DNA of 64,000 nt from Frigoribacterium sp. PvP032. Lineage in GTDB: Bacteria > Actinomycetota > Actinomycetes > Actinomycetales > Microbacteriaceae. The notes beneath the pieces are model-generated. The model was not told the DNA's origin, searched no databases, and saw nothing but the letters and a program-made list of their open reading frames with translations. The stretch lies in the NCBI RefSeq assembly GCF_017833035.1, contig NZ_JAFIBM010000001.1, forward strand, positions 1,116,001-1,180,000. Reading direction: 5' to 3'. Both the position numbers and the translations under genes were made by a program. Below, one piece after another: positions 24,152 to 32,534 of this stretch (position 1 is its first letter; each line of letters begins with the position of its first letter).

Positions 24152-24676
24152 TCAGAAGAGCCGACCGGAGCCGGACGCCGACGGGGCCTCGTGGTCGAGC
24201 AGGAACCGCTTGCGGTCGAGCCCGCCGGCGTACCCGGTGAGGGAGCCGGCCGAGCCGACGACCCGGTGGCACGGCACGACGATGCTCAGGGGGTTGGCCC
24301 CGTTGGCCGTACCCACGGCCCGGGCCAGCCTGACGTCGCCGAGGCCGAGCGCGAGCTGGCCGTAGGTACGCGTCTCGCCCCACGGGATGGCAGCGAGCTG
24401 CTGCCACACCCGCTGCCGGAACTCGGTGCCGACCGGGGCGAGGGGCAGGTCGAAGACGCGACGCTCGCCGGCGAACCACGACGCGAGTTGGCTCTCGACC
24501 TCGACGAAGTCGGAAAGCCCCGTGCCCACCGCCGATCTCGGACCGAACCCGGCCGGATCGGGCAGGCGGCGGTGCTCGGGGAACCAGAGGCCGGTCAGGC
24601 CGTCGTCACCGCCGACGAGGGTGAGGGTGCCCACGGGGCTGTCGATCGTCGTGTGGACGACGGAGATCGTGCTCAT
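24152..24676 (-). CDS. ogt: Methylated-DNA--cysteine methyltransferase (first gene of repair operon)
   Basis: 174 aa, normal MGMT length. IDSPVGTLTLVGGDDGLTGLWF is the N-terminal domain, FRQRVWQQLAAIPWGETRTYGQLA the winged helix that flips the damaged base, and NPLSIVVPCHRVVG the active site with Cys136. It repairs O6-methylguanine and O4-methylthymine stoichiometrically. AGGAG precedes the ATG. A TACCAT -10 box embedded in a TGATG-N5-CATCA palindrome lies 20 nt upstream, so this promoter probably drives all five genes (24676 to 21388). Confidence 0.9.
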   Translation of the reverse strand: MSTISVVHTTIDSPVGTLTLVGGDDGLTGLWFPEHRRLPDPAGFGPRSAVGTGLSDFVEVESQLASWFAGERRVFDLPLAPVGTEFRQRVWQQLAAIPWGETRTYGQLALGLGDVRLARAVGTANGANPLSIVVPCHRVVGSAGSLTGYAGGLDRKRFLLDHEAPSASGSGRLF

Positions 24677-24694
24677 GGGGGCTCCTGTCTCGGC

Positions 24695-24709
24695 TGATGG
24701 TACTCATCA
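24695..24709. promoter_or_regulatory. Palindrome over the -10 box of the repair operon
   Basis: TGATG-GTACT-CATCA. The minus-strand -10 candidate TACCAT (24697-24702) lies inside it. Candidate operator for a repressor or activator of the operon. Confidence 0.45.
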
Positions 24710-24970
24710 TGGAGACGCACGACGCGCCTCCTTTGTGAGGTGCGGGTGGTGAACCTGCGCGGGCTGCACCGATCGGAACATGAGCCGCGAGTCTCAGCGG
24801 ACGCCCCGGCGCAGCCTGGTACTACTGATGGCGCGCCCTTCGAGGGCGCCACCGGCCCGGTCCGGGGACTCCACGCTGTCGGGTGCGTGCGAGCACCCGG
24901 GCCGGGTCCTCTCGTCCGGGGCCGCGCAGGTCGGTGCCGGTGGGCGCGAGCCGGTGCCGGTGGGCACGGG
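24710..24970. other. Intergenic region with no gene seen
   Basis: Between the repair operon promoter and the acylphosphatase stop. It holds a duplicated CGGTGCCGGTGGGC near 24930-24960 and otherwise nothing I can name; both strands lack a convincing start or Shine-Dalgarno. Confidence 0.5.
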
Positions 24971-25249
24971 TCAGTGCCGCGTCTCGAAGCCGCCCTCGCC
25001 GGTGGGGGCGATCTCCTCCACGTCGACGCGCGACACGTCCGCGCCGGCGGGGCCCTCCTCGAGCCAGGCCAGCAGCTGCCCGACGGCCGCAGGCGTGCCC
25101 TCGACCTCCACCTCGACCGTGCCGTCCGGCCGGTTGCGCACGAAGCCGTCGACGCCGAGGCGGTCCGCCTCGCCCTCGGTCGAGAAGCGGTACCCGACGC
25201 CCTGCACGGTGCCGTGCACCAGGGCGCGCCGTCTGATCACGTCGTCCAT
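24971..25249 (-). CDS. acyP: Acylphosphatase
   Basis: 92 aa, the full length of the family. VHGTVQGVGYRF contains the phosphate-binding loop and catalytic Arg; GFVRNRPDGTVEVEVEG carries the catalytic Asn and the strand after it. It hydrolyses acyl phosphates such as carbamoyl or acetyl phosphate in the cytoplasm. The ATG lies 6 nt after TACGGT (25256-25261) on the minus strand, a leaderless-type start. Confidence 0.9.
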   Translation of the reverse strand: MDDVIRRRALVHGTVQGVGYRFSTEGEADRLGVDGFVRNRPDGTVEVEVEGTPAAVGQLLAWLEEGPAGADVSRVDVEEIAPTGEGGFETRH

Positions 25250-25255
25250 CGCTCG

Positions 25256-25261
25256 ACCGTA
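25256..25261 (-). promoter_or_regulatory. Leaderless -10 box of acyP
   Basis: TACGGT on the minus strand, 6 nt from the ATG at 25249. Confidence 0.55.
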
Positions 25262-25363
25262 CCCGCGCCTCCTCGGCTCGGCTCGTCGCGCGCCCCGCCA
25301 CGCGCCGCGCCTCGTGCCCGGCGACTCCAGCGCGACGAATTGCAGCTCTCGCACGTCGCGCGC

Positions 25364-25435
25364 TCGAGGGCGGGTCGACGTCGTCGAGGGCGGGTCGTCG
25401 CGGACCCGCCCTCGATGCAAGCGACCCGCCCTCGA
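25364..25435. repeat. Two direct and two inverted copies of TCGAGGGCGGGTCG
   Basis: TCGAGGGCGGGTCG at 25364-25377 and 25384-25397; the complement at 25403-25415 (13 nt) and 25422-25435. The four can fold into one long or two nested hairpins. They lie in the gap between acyP and the aldo/keto reductase gene. Confidence 0.85.
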
Positions 25436-25449
25436 CGGAAAACCGAGCA

Positions 25450-25533
25450 GGAGCAGCTACAGCAGCAGCTACAGGAGCAGCTACAGCAGCGACTGCAGCA
25501 GCAGCTACAGCAGCGACTAAAGCAGCGGCTACG
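25450..25533. repeat. 12-bp minisatellite, seven copies
   Basis: Units close to GCAGCAGCTACA at 25450, 25462, 25474, 25486, 25498, 25510 and 25522, ending 2 bp from the stop codon of the aldo/keto reductase. In the plus frame it reads as a Gln/Leu repeat using the rare Leu codon CTA, so it is unlikely to be coding. Confidence 0.9.
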
Positions 25534-25535
25534 AG

Positions 25536-26522
25536 CTAGCGGTCGATCGTCGACATGTCCGCGTAGCGATCGCCCTTCGGCGCCGCCACGTCGTCGAGCT
25601 GGTGCACCTGCTCCTCGTTCAGCTCGATCGCGTCGGCCGCCACGTTCTCGTCGAGGTAGGTGCGGCGCTTCGTGCCCGGGATCGGCACGATGCCCTCGCC
25701 CTTGGCGAGCAGCCACGCGAGAGCGACCTGGCCGGGCTTCGCGCCGACCTGGCGGGCGACCTCGTCGACCTGCTCGACGATGCGGACGTTGGCCTTGAGG
25801 TTGTCGCCCTCGAACCGCGGGTTGAAACGACGGAAGTCGTCGTCGGCCAGCTCGTCCACCGAACGGAGCGCGCCGGTGAGGAACCCGCGTCCGAGCGGCG
25901 AGTAGGGGACGAAGCCGATGCCGAGCTCACGCACGGTGGGCAGCACCTCGGCCTCCGCGTCGCGGCTCCAGAGCGACCACTCGGTCTGCAGCGCCGTGAT
26001 CGGGTGCGTGGCGTGGGCGCGACGGATGGTCTCGGGTGATGCCTCCGACAGCCCGAGGAACCGCACCTTGCCGGCCTCGACCAGCTCGCCCATCGCGCCG
26101 ACGGTGTCCTCGATCGGCACCAGGGGGTCGACTCGGTGCTGGTAGTAGAGGTCGACGTGGTCGATCCCGAGCCGCTTCAGCGAGCCGTCGATCGACTTGC
26201 GCACGTACTCGGGGCGACCGTCGATCGCCCGCTCGGCTCGCGCCTCCGGGTCGGTGACGTTGCCGAACTTGGTCGCGACCACTGCGTCGTCCCGACGGCC
26301 CTTGAGCGCCCGGCCGAGCAGCTGCTCGTTCGTGTGCGGGCCGTACATGTCGGCCGTGTCGAGCAGGGTGACCCCGCGGCCGAGCGCGGCGTGGATCACG
26401 CGGACCGACTCGTCGTCGTCGGTGCCGCTGCCGGTGTAGAAGGCGGACATGCCCATCAGGCCGAGGCCGATGCGGCCCACGTCGAGTCCGCCGTCGACGC
26501 TGCCGAGTGTGGTGTTCTTCAT
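25536..26522 (-). CDS. Aldo/keto reductase
   Basis: 328 aa. The AKR signature is complete: [31 protein letters not shown] (catalytic Asp and Tyr), VVATKFGN (catalytic Lys) and [10 protein letters not shown] (catalytic His). [26 protein letters not shown] and [14 protein letters not shown] belong to the AKR13/YakC-type group, NADPH-dependent reductases with broad aldehyde range. ATG start at 26522. The gene's 3' end abuts a 12-bp minisatellite. Confidence 0.9.
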   Translation of the reverse strand: MKNTTLGSVDGGLDVGRIGLGLMGMSAFYTGSGTDDDESVRVIHAALGRGVTLLDTADMYGPHTNEQLLGRALKGRRDDAVVATKFGNVTDPEARAERAIDGRPEYVRKSIDGSLKRLGIDHVDLYYQHRVDPLVPIEDTVGAMGELVEAGKVRFLGLSEASPETIRRAHATHPITALQTEWSLWSRDAEAEVLPTVRELGIGFVPYSPLGRGFLTGALRSVDELADDDFRRFNPRFEGDNLKANVRIVEQVDEVARQVGAKPGQVALAWLLAKGEGIVPIPGTKRRTYLDENVAADAIELNEEQVHQLDDVAAPKGDRYADMSTIDR

Positions 26523-26571
26523 GACGTCAGGCAACACCCGTGCGCTGTGCGCCGTCCGCAGGAGGCGCGGG

Positions 26572-28722
26572 TCAGCCCCGCGAGGAGCGCGCCTCCGCCA
26601 CCGTGGCCGGCGCCATACGACGACGCCGCAGCGCGGCGCTGGCGCCCACCAGGCCGAGACCCGCCGCCAGCAGCCCGCCGGCGAGGAGGAGCGGCTGGTC
26701 GACGTCGCTGCCGGTGAAGGCGAGCGGCCCGCGACCGCCGGCCGCGCCGGTGCTCGTGCTCGTGCCGCCGGTCCCGGGGCCGCCGGTGCCCGCACCGCCC
26801 GCAGGAGGTGTGCTCGGCGTCCCCGCACCCGGGTCGGTCACGGGCGGCTCGACCGGCGGCTGGACCGGAGGCACCTCGGCGGCGGCCAGCGTGAACGGCC
26901 CGATCGTCCGGCTCGCGTCGGCGACGACGGTGGCCGGCTGCAGCACGCCGTCGACGGTCAGCGTGTACTCGCTGCCGAACACCAGGCCGTCGAGCACGAA
27001 GCGCCCGAGGGAGTCGGTCGTCGCCGTGACCACGGGGTCGACCGGGGTGGTGGTGTCCACCGGCGTGGCGACGACGACGATGCCGGGTGCCGCCGCTCCG
27101 TCGGAGTCGAGCACGGTCCCGTCGATCAGCACCTCGGGAGCAGGCACGACGAGCTCGAACGGCGGGGGCGTCTCGCCGAGCGCGGGCGCCGTGAAGGGGA
27201 TCGGGTTCTCGGCGTCGTCGCCGACGACGATGACGTAGTCGCCGCCCGGCGTCAGCCCCTCGGCCTCGAAGCTGCCGTCGGGACCGGTCACCACGGACAC
27301 GTCAGGGCCCGTGGGCTGTGCGGTCGCGTCGTCGGGAACGGGGACGAAGTCGAGGGTCTCGTTCGCCGCGGGCGTGCCGTCGGCGTTCGTGATCGTGCCG
27401 CTGACCTCGACGGTCTCCGGGGCCGCGGGGATCGCGTAGACACGGTCGCTCGGCTGGTAGGCCACGTACGCGGTGCCCGAGGCCACGTCGACCACCGAGT
27501 AGAGGCCCTCGGGGTCGAGGCCGGGGACCGCGAAGCGGCCGTCGGCGCCGGTCGTCGTCGTGCCGAGGGGGTCGGTGTCCCCGTCCGCGAGCAGCTGGAG
27601 CACCCTGCCGGGGGCAGGCTGTCCGTCGACGGTCACGACGCCCGTCAGGGACGCGGTCACAGGAGGCGCGACGACGGTCGGGAAGGCGAAGTCCAGCCCG
27701 CCGAGGTCGCCGGTCGCGAGGGAGAACGGCAGCGGCGTGGCCGGCGCAGAGCCGTCCGGCTCTGCGATCGACACCGAGTAGCCGGGCGCGGCGACCAGGG
27801 CGCCGAACGAGTACGAGCCGTCCGGCCCGGTCTCCGTCGTCCCGACGACGTCGCCCGCGGCGTTCGTCACCGTCACGCGGGCGCCTGCGTACGGCGTCGC
27901 CGCCCCGCCCGTCCCCACTGTCGCCGTCCCCGACGCGCTGAACGTCTTCGTCGCGAACCAGGTCTGGTACACGGGGAACCCGGAGCGCTGCTGGTACGTG
28001 ATCGTCAGCGTCTCGAGCGGCACGCTCGGGCTGAACCAGCCGGCGGCGCCCTCGGTGTCGGCGGCGGCGGCGTTGCCGACCAGCGTCCTCGTGGCGGCGT
28101 CCCAGCGGGGCTGGTCGCCCGTGCCGGCGCTGTCGCACGACGGTGTGCCCGTGCCGGCGCAGTAGTTGTACGTGCCCTGGAAGCCGAGCTGCGCAGCAGA
28201 GACGGGCGCGCCTCCGACGCCCGTGGCGGTGATCGTCGCCTGGTCGGCGTCGATGTCGCCGAGCACGAACGACCAGCCAGACGAGGGCGTTGCCGACGCG
28301 AAGGCGTAGGTCGTCACGGCGGCACCGGCCGCGGTCGGCGAGTCCTGTGACGGACGCTGGTTCAGGTAGGGCAGCCCACGGCTCGTGCCGTACTGCGCGC
28401 CGGGCGGGGTCGAGGCTGCCTGCCAGGTGCTCGAGCCGCTCGGCACGGTCGCCTGTCGCGAGGTCGAGGTGAAGGTCGTGGCGGGGAACCCGCCGGCGAG
28501 GGTCATCGTCCCGGTGTAGGCGCGGGCCGAGCCGGAGACCTGGAACTCGCCCCAGGACGACCCCTGAGCTGCGGAGGCGCCGGTCGCGCCCCCGAGGGCG
28601 AGGGCCAGGGCGACGACGCCGGTGGTCGTCGCGGCGGCGAGGCCGCGGAGCGACGCTCGACGCGGCAGCCACGAGGGCCGAGCGGGACGAACGGCGGAGC
28701 TGATGGCGGAGCGGTCGTGCAT
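26572..28722 (-). CDS. Cell-surface protein with Cna_B/SdrD-like repeats and LAxTG anchor
   Basis: 716 aa. A twin-Arg-containing long signal sequence (cleaved near GASAAQG, about residue 52) precedes a unique domain of about 200 residues with one Cys pair ([10 protein letters not shown]), then four related beta-sandwich repeats (about 270-345, 355-430, 440-520, 530-620), each with a [11 protein letters not shown]-like turn typical of Cna_B or carboxypeptidase-regulatory-like domains. A Gly/Thr-rich spacer leads to LAFTG (667-671), a hydrophobic stretch and RRRR: a class E type sortase signal. It is probably attached to the wall as an adhesin. No sortase gene is seen in the window. Confidence 0.8.
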   Translation of the reverse strand: MHDRSAISSAVRPARPSWLPRRASLRGLAAATTTGVVALALALGGATGASAAQGSSWGEFQVSGSARAYTGTMTLAGGFPATTFTSTSRQATVPSGSSTWQAASTPPGAQYGTSRGLPYLNQRPSQDSPTAAGAAVTTYAFASATPSSGWSFVLGDIDADQATITATGVGGAPVSAAQLGFQGTYNYCAGTGTPSCDSAGTGDQPRWDAATRTLVGNAAAADTEGAAGWFSPSVPLETLTITYQQRSGFPVYQTWFATKTFSASGTATVGTGGAATPYAGARVTVTNAAGDVVGTTETGPDGSYSFGALVAAPGYSVSIAEPDGSAPATPLPFSLATGDLGGLDFAFPTVVAPPVTASLTGVVTVDGQPAPGRVLQLLADGDTDPLGTTTTGADGRFAVPGLDPEGLYSVVDVASGTAYVAYQPSDRVYAIPAAPETVEVSGTITNADGTPAANETLDFVPVPDDATAQPTGPDVSVVTGPDGSFEAEGLTPGGDYVIVVGDDAENPIPFTAPALGETPPPFELVVPAPEVLIDGTVLDSDGAAAPGIVVVATPVDTTTPVDPVVTATTDSLGRFVLDGLVFGSEYTLTVDGVLQPATVVADASRTIGPFTLAAAEVPPVQPPVEPPVTDPGAGTPSTPPAGGAGTGGPGTGGTSTSTGAAGGRGPLAFTGSDVDQPLLLAGGLLAAGLGLVGASAALRRRRMAPATVAEARSSRG

Positions 28723-28762
28723 GCGGGCCTCACAGACGGGAGACCGTGGCGCCCCCGGCCTG

Positions 28763-28792
28763 AGGTTATTTCACGAAAGGCCCTCTTGTCAC
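28763..28792 (-). promoter_or_regulatory. Promoter of surface-protein gene
   Basis: On the minus strand GTGACA (28787-28792), 18-bp spacer, TAACCT (28763-28768); transcript leader about 35 nt with a GAGG Shine-Dalgarno. Confidence 0.5.
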
Positions 28793-28870
28793 CCGCTGGC
28801 CGCAACGCGACGAGACACGGCCCCTGCGGTCAGGGGGATCACGCTGCCGTGACGTCCCCCGACCGTCGGA

Positions 28871-29008
28871 CTAGCGCTTCTTGACGTTCGAGACCGCGTC
28901 CTCGGCGTGCGACGCGGAGCCGCTCTTGGCCTTCTTGTCCGCGCGCTTCTCCTTGAGGCTGCGGACGGCCACCTTCGCGGTGGTCTTCTTCGCTGATTTC
29001 TCTGCCAT
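28871..29008 (-). CDS. Small Lys-rich protein, 45 aa
   Basis: A short gene: MAEKSAKKTTAKVAVRSL at the N-terminus and AVSNVKKR at the C-terminus, 45 residues, strongly basic, no hydrophobic segment. GGAGGC sits 6 nt before the ATG, and codon use is that of the genome. Similar very small basic proteins are widespread in Microbacteriaceae without known function; nucleic-acid binding is a reasonable guess only. Confidence 0.7.
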   Translation of the reverse strand: MAEKSAKKTTAKVAVRSLKEKRADKKAKSGSASHAEDAVSNVKKR

Positions 29009-29104
29009 GGTGGTGCCTCCGTCGTCGGACCGAGCTGGTCCGGTGCGCGGAGCTTACGGCCACATCGTCCCCGCGCCTCCCTCACCGGGCACTCTCACGG
29101 CTCG

Positions 29105-29116
29105 TACACTGCGGGC
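29105..29116 (+). promoter_or_regulatory. Leaderless -10 box
   Basis: TACACT (29105-29110) ends 6 nt before the ATG at 29117. Confidence 0.6.
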
Positions 29117-30319
29117 ATGGCCCGCGCCTCCTCGACCGGCCCGCCGACCGGCCCGCCGACCGCAGCATCGAGCGGTCGCACCTCGACGGCGCACCTGCGC
29201 GACGTCGCCGTCGCCCGCACCGCGGCCCAGCGCATCAGCGTCCCGGGCGAGCCGACGGTCGCGGCGACCGCCAGGGCGATGCTCGGCACACAGGCGCAGG
29301 ACCTCGCCGCGGCGACCTGGAGCCTGGCGCTGCGCACGTCGGGCGCCGACGCGGCAGCGGTGCAGGCCGCGCTCGCCGACCGCAGCGTCGTGCGTGGCTG
29401 GCCTGCGCGAGGCACGCTCTTCCTGGTCGCGGCTGACGACCTGCGCTGGCTCACCGAGTTGCTGGCGCCGCGCTCGCTCGCCGCGAGCGCGGGCCTCTGG
29501 CGCCGGGCAGGCCTCGAGCCGCGGCACTTCGCCCTGGCCGAGGAGGCGGTGGTCGCGGCCCTCGCCGAGCACGGCCAGCTCTCGAGACCCGACCTGCTCG
29601 GGGCCGTCGCCCGTCACGGCGTCGACACCGCGGGCGAGCGGGGCTCCCACCTGCTGCGCTGGCTGAGCGCCCGGTGCGTGATCGTCTTCGCCGCGCCTCG
29701 GGGCACGCAGCAGCGCTTCGCCCTCTTCGAGGAGTGGATCCCCGCCTCCCGCCGCATCGACGACCGGGAGGAGGCGCTCGCCGAGTACGTCCGCCGGTGG
29801 CTGGCGCGGCGGGGCCCGGCGACGGTGCGCGACCTCGCGTGGTGGGGCGGGCTGACCCTCACCGAGGCGCGGCACGCGGTGTCCCTGGTCGACGACGTGG
29901 AGACGACCGTCGTGGGCGACGCGACCTGGATCGAGCGGGCGGACGCAGGAGCCGAAGGGGCTGGAGGAGGGAATGCCCGGCAGGCGCGTCCTGCACGAGG
30001 CGACCTCCGCCTCCTGCCGCCGTTCGACGAGCTGCTGCTGGGCTACGGGGCACGGGAGGCGTCGCTCGACCCGGCCGACGCCTCCCGTCTCGTGCCTGCC
30101 TCGAACGGCCTGTTCCTGCCGGCCGTCACCGTCGACGGTCGCGTGGTGGGGACCTGGCGGCGCACCGTCGCGCGCGGCACGGTCGCGGTCGAGGTCGATC
30201 CCTGGGTAGCGTGGACCGAACGTCGACGCGCCCAGGTGCGACGCCGGGCCGAGCAGTACGCGCAGCACCTCGGCCTCGCGCTCGCCGAGGGCTCCGCGTC
30301 GACGCCCACGCCGCCCTGA
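29117..30319 (+). CDS. Winged-helix DNA-binding protein, AlkZ/YcaQ (HTH_42) family
   Basis: 400 aa. ARAMLGTQAQDLAAATWSLALR contains the TQAQD element that in AlkZ/AlkX DNA glycosylases is the catalytic QxQ/QxD motif. VRGWPARGTLFLVAADDLRWLTELLAPR and several later winged-helix units (LSRPDLLGAVARHG, LPPFDELLLGYGAR) fit the family. Members excise bulky alkyl adducts or interstrand crosslinks; the activity of this one is inferred. It starts leaderless after TACACT. It is 4.5 kb from the alkylation-repair operon, not part of it. Confidence 0.72.
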   Translation: MARASSTGPPTGPPTAASSGRTSTAHLRDVAVARTAAQRISVPGEPTVAATARAMLGTQAQDLAAATWSLALRTSGADAAAVQAALADRSVVRGWPARGTLFLVAADDLRWLTELLAPRSLAASAGLWRRAGLEPRHFALAEEAVVAALAEHGQLSRPDLLGAVARHGVDTAGERGSHLLRWLSARCVIVFAAPRGTQQRFALFEEWIPASRRIDDREEALAEYVRRWLARRGPATVRDLAWWGGLTLTEARHAVSLVDDVETTVVGDATWIERADAGAEGAGGGNARQARPARGDLRLLPPFDELLLGYGAREASLDPADASRLVPASNGLFLPAVTVDGRVVGTWRRTVARGTVAVEVDPWVAWTERRRAQVRRRAEQYAQHLGLALAEGSASTPTPP

Positions 30320-30354
30320 CCCTGCGTCGTGCCGTCCTCAGCCCAGGAACCTCG

Positions 30355-31794
30355 ATGACCGACGACGTCACGCCCCCCACGCCCGGCACGGCCAGCACGG
30401 CCCCCGCTCCCGGTGCGCCGCACCCGCCCGGCGCGGCCCCGACCCGCACCGAGCGGCTCGACGAGCTGCCCTTCACGCGCAAGCACGGACGCCTGCTCGT
30501 CGGGTCGGGCCTCGGCTGGGCCCTCGACGCCCTCGACGTCGGGCTGCTCTCGTTCGTCATCGCGCAGCTCGCCGTCGTCTGGAGCAGCGACAAGGGCGCC
30601 CTCGCCTTCGTCGCGTCGGCCGGCTTCGCGGGCATGGCGATCGGCGCCGCGGTCGGCGGCTCGCTGTCCGACCGGCTCGGCCGCAAGACGGTCTTCGCCC
30701 TGACCTTGCTCGTCTACGGGCTCGCGACCGGTGTCAGCGCGCTCAGCTGGTCGGTCGGCGCCCTGCTGGTGCTCCGCTTCGTGGTCGGCCTCGGCCTCGG
30801 TGCCGAGCTGCCGGTCGCCTCGACCCTCGTCTCGGAGTTCTCGCCCCGCCGCATCCGGGGCCGCGTCGTCGTCCTGCTCGAGGCCTTCTGGGCGCTCGGC
30901 TCCATCGCCGCCGCGCTGGTGGGCTACCTCGTGATCCCGACGAGCGACGACGGCTGGCGGTGGGCGCTCCTGATCGGCGCGCTGCCGGCCCTCTACGCAG
31001 TGTTCGTGCGTCTGCGGATGCCCGAGTCGGTGCGTTTCCTCGAGTCGAGGGGTCGGCACGACGAAGCCGAGCGCACGGTGCGCGCGTTCGAGGAGGCGGC
31101 GGGCGTGACCCAGCCGGTCGCGGCACCGCGAGCGGCGGCCGCAGTGCCGTCCGCCCCTGCCGACGCCCGCCCCGCCGACGCGCCTCGCGCCTCCTCCGCG
31201 GCCGCGCTGCTCCGGGACGGCCTGCGCCGCCGCACCGTCGCGATCTGGGTCGTCTGGTTCATGACCAACTTCTCGTACTACGGGGCCTTCGTCTGGCTGC
31301 CCACGCTGCTGGTCGAGGCGGGCTTCCCGCTCGTGAAGTCGTTCGAGTACACGCTGCTCATCACGCTGGCGCAGCTGCCCGGCTACGCCGCCTCGGCCTG
31401 GCTGATCGAGAAGTGGGGCCGTCGCGGCACGCTCGCCGTGTTCCTCCTCGGGTCCGCGGTCGCGGCCACCGCGTTCGGCTTCGGCGCCGTGAGCGGCAGC
31501 GCGACGCAGATCGTCGTGTCGGGCATGTTCCTGTCGTTCTTCAACCTCGGCGCGTGGGGAGCGCTGTACGCCGTCACGCCCGAGCTCTACCCGACGCGGC
31601 TGCGCGGCACGGGCGCGGGCTGGGCCGCGGGAGTGGGGCGGATCGCGTCGATCGCGGCCCCGCTGACCGTGCCGCCCCTCCTCGTCCTCGGCGGCACGCC
31701 GGTGCTCTTCGCGGTGTTCGGCGGGGTGTTCGTCGTCGCGGCCGTGGCCGCGCTCGCCCTGCCCGAGCTGCGCGGCACGAGGCTGGCCGAGTGA
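30355..31794 (+). CDS. MFS transporter (sugar/acid porter type)
   Basis: 479 aa with 12 predicted transmembrane segments. GSLSDRLGRKTVFA is the loop 2-3 signature (GxxxDRxGRR-type), RFVVGLGLGAELPVAS follows TM4, and PELYPTRLRGTGAGWAAGVGR is the loop after TM10 seen in the AAHS/SP groups that import aromatic acids or sugars. A Pro/Ala linker of about 40 residues joins the halves. CAGGAA precedes the ATG. Its stop overlaps the next gene by GTGA. Confidence 0.85.
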   Translation: MTDDVTPPTPGTASTAPAPGAPHPPGAAPTRTERLDELPFTRKHGRLLVGSGLGWALDALDVGLLSFVIAQLAVVWSSDKGALAFVASAGFAGMAIGAAVGGSLSDRLGRKTVFALTLLVYGLATGVSALSWSVGALLVLRFVVGLGLGAELPVASTLVSEFSPRRIRGRVVVLLEAFWALGSIAAALVGYLVIPTSDDGWRWALLIGALPALYAVFVRLRMPESVRFLESRGRHDEAERTVRAFEEAAGVTQPVAAPRAAAAVPSAPADARPADAPRASSAAALLRDGLRRRTVAIWVVWFMTNFSYYGAFVWLPTLLVEAGFPLVKSFEYTLLITLAQLPGYAASAWLIEKWGRRGTLAVFLLGSAVAATAFGFGAVSGSATQIVVSGMFLSFFNLGAWGALYAVTPELYPTRLRGTGAGWAAGVGRIASIAAPLTVPPLLVLGGTPVLFAVFGGVFVVAAVAALALPELRGTRLAE

Positions 31795-32441
31795 GCCGCT
31801 CGACCGCGGCGTCGCGCCGCCGCACACGGGACCGGTCCCGCTCACGCGCCGGCGGTCGCCGTGCCCTGCTCGGCCTGGCCGTCGTCGCCGTCGGCGCCGT
31901 GGTCGTCATCGCTTTCCCGCAGCTGCTCGACGGGGGATCGCCGGACGGCTCCTCCGGCAGCGCGGGAACCTCGGCGTCGACCGGTGCGACCGCGTCCGTC
32001 CCCTCGAGCGTCCCGCCCGCAGCCGTGGCCGCGACCGTCGAGCGGGTCGTCGACGGCGACACGGTCATCGTGGTCACCGCAGCCGACGGCGCTCGCGAGC
32101 GCCTCCGCCTGATCGGCGTCGACACCCCCGAGACCGTGAAGCCCGACGCCCCGGTCGACTGCTTCGGCCCCGAGGCGAGCGCGTTCACGACCGACGCGCT
32201 GCCCGTCGGCTCGACCGTCTGGCTCGAGGACGACGCCTCGCAGGGCGACGCCGACCGCTACGACCGGCTGCTGCGCTACGTCTGGACCGAGGGGGGCAGC
32301 CTGCTGAACCAGCAGCTGGTCGCCGCGGGCCTCGGCACCGAGGACACCTACGACCAGCCGTACCGCTACCGGGACGCGTTCGTCGCCGCGGAGGCCGCCG
32401 CGCGCGACTCGGCCGCCGGCCTCTGGGGCGCCTGCCGCTGA
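31791..32441 (+). CDS. Secreted or membrane-anchored thermonuclease (SNase-like)
   Basis: 216 aa. An Arg-rich start and one hydrophobic segment (LLGLAVVAVGAVVVIAF, about 27-43) suggest a signal anchor, then a Ser/Ala linker and the SNase OB-fold: VVDGDTVIV (Ca2+ Asp), RLRLIGVDTPET (catalytic Arg and Glu), DRYDRLLRYVW (second catalytic Arg). All three catalytic residues are present. GTG start overlaps the MFS stop, so the two are translationally coupled, an unexplained pairing. Confidence 0.85.
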   Translation: MSRSTAASRRRTRDRSRSRAGGRRALLGLAVVAVGAVVVIAFPQLLDGGSPDGSSGSAGTSASTGATASVPSSVPPAAVAATVERVVDGDTVIVVTAADGARERLRLIGVDTPETVKPDAPVDCFGPEASAFTTDALPVGSTVWLEDDASQGDADRYDRLLRYVWTEGGSLLNQQLVAAGLGTEDTYDQPYRYRDAFVAAEAAARDSAAGLWGACR

Positions 32442-32453
32442 CCTGCCCGCCGC

Positions 32454-32509
32454 CGAACCGTCACGAAGTGCTCTCGCCGGCCGTCGGAAGAGCACTTCCT
32501 GCCGGTTCG
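32454..32509. terminator. Two-tier bidirectional hairpin
   Basis: Inner 10-bp arms GAAGTGCTCT/AGAGCACTTC (32465-32474, 32489-32498) and outer 7-bp arms CGAACCG/CGGTTCG (32454-32460, 32503-32509), between convergent SNase and MMPL genes. Confidence 0.6.
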
Positions 32510-32534
32510 TCCCGGCCGGGACGGGCGAGAGGCC

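Noticed and set aside
25415-25798. Plus-strand frame with a Gln/Leu repeat that looks like a coiled coil
   Set aside because: It lies across a 12-bp minisatellite, uses the rare codon CTA throughout, runs on antisense to the aldo/keto reductase and has no Shine-Dalgarno or promoter.
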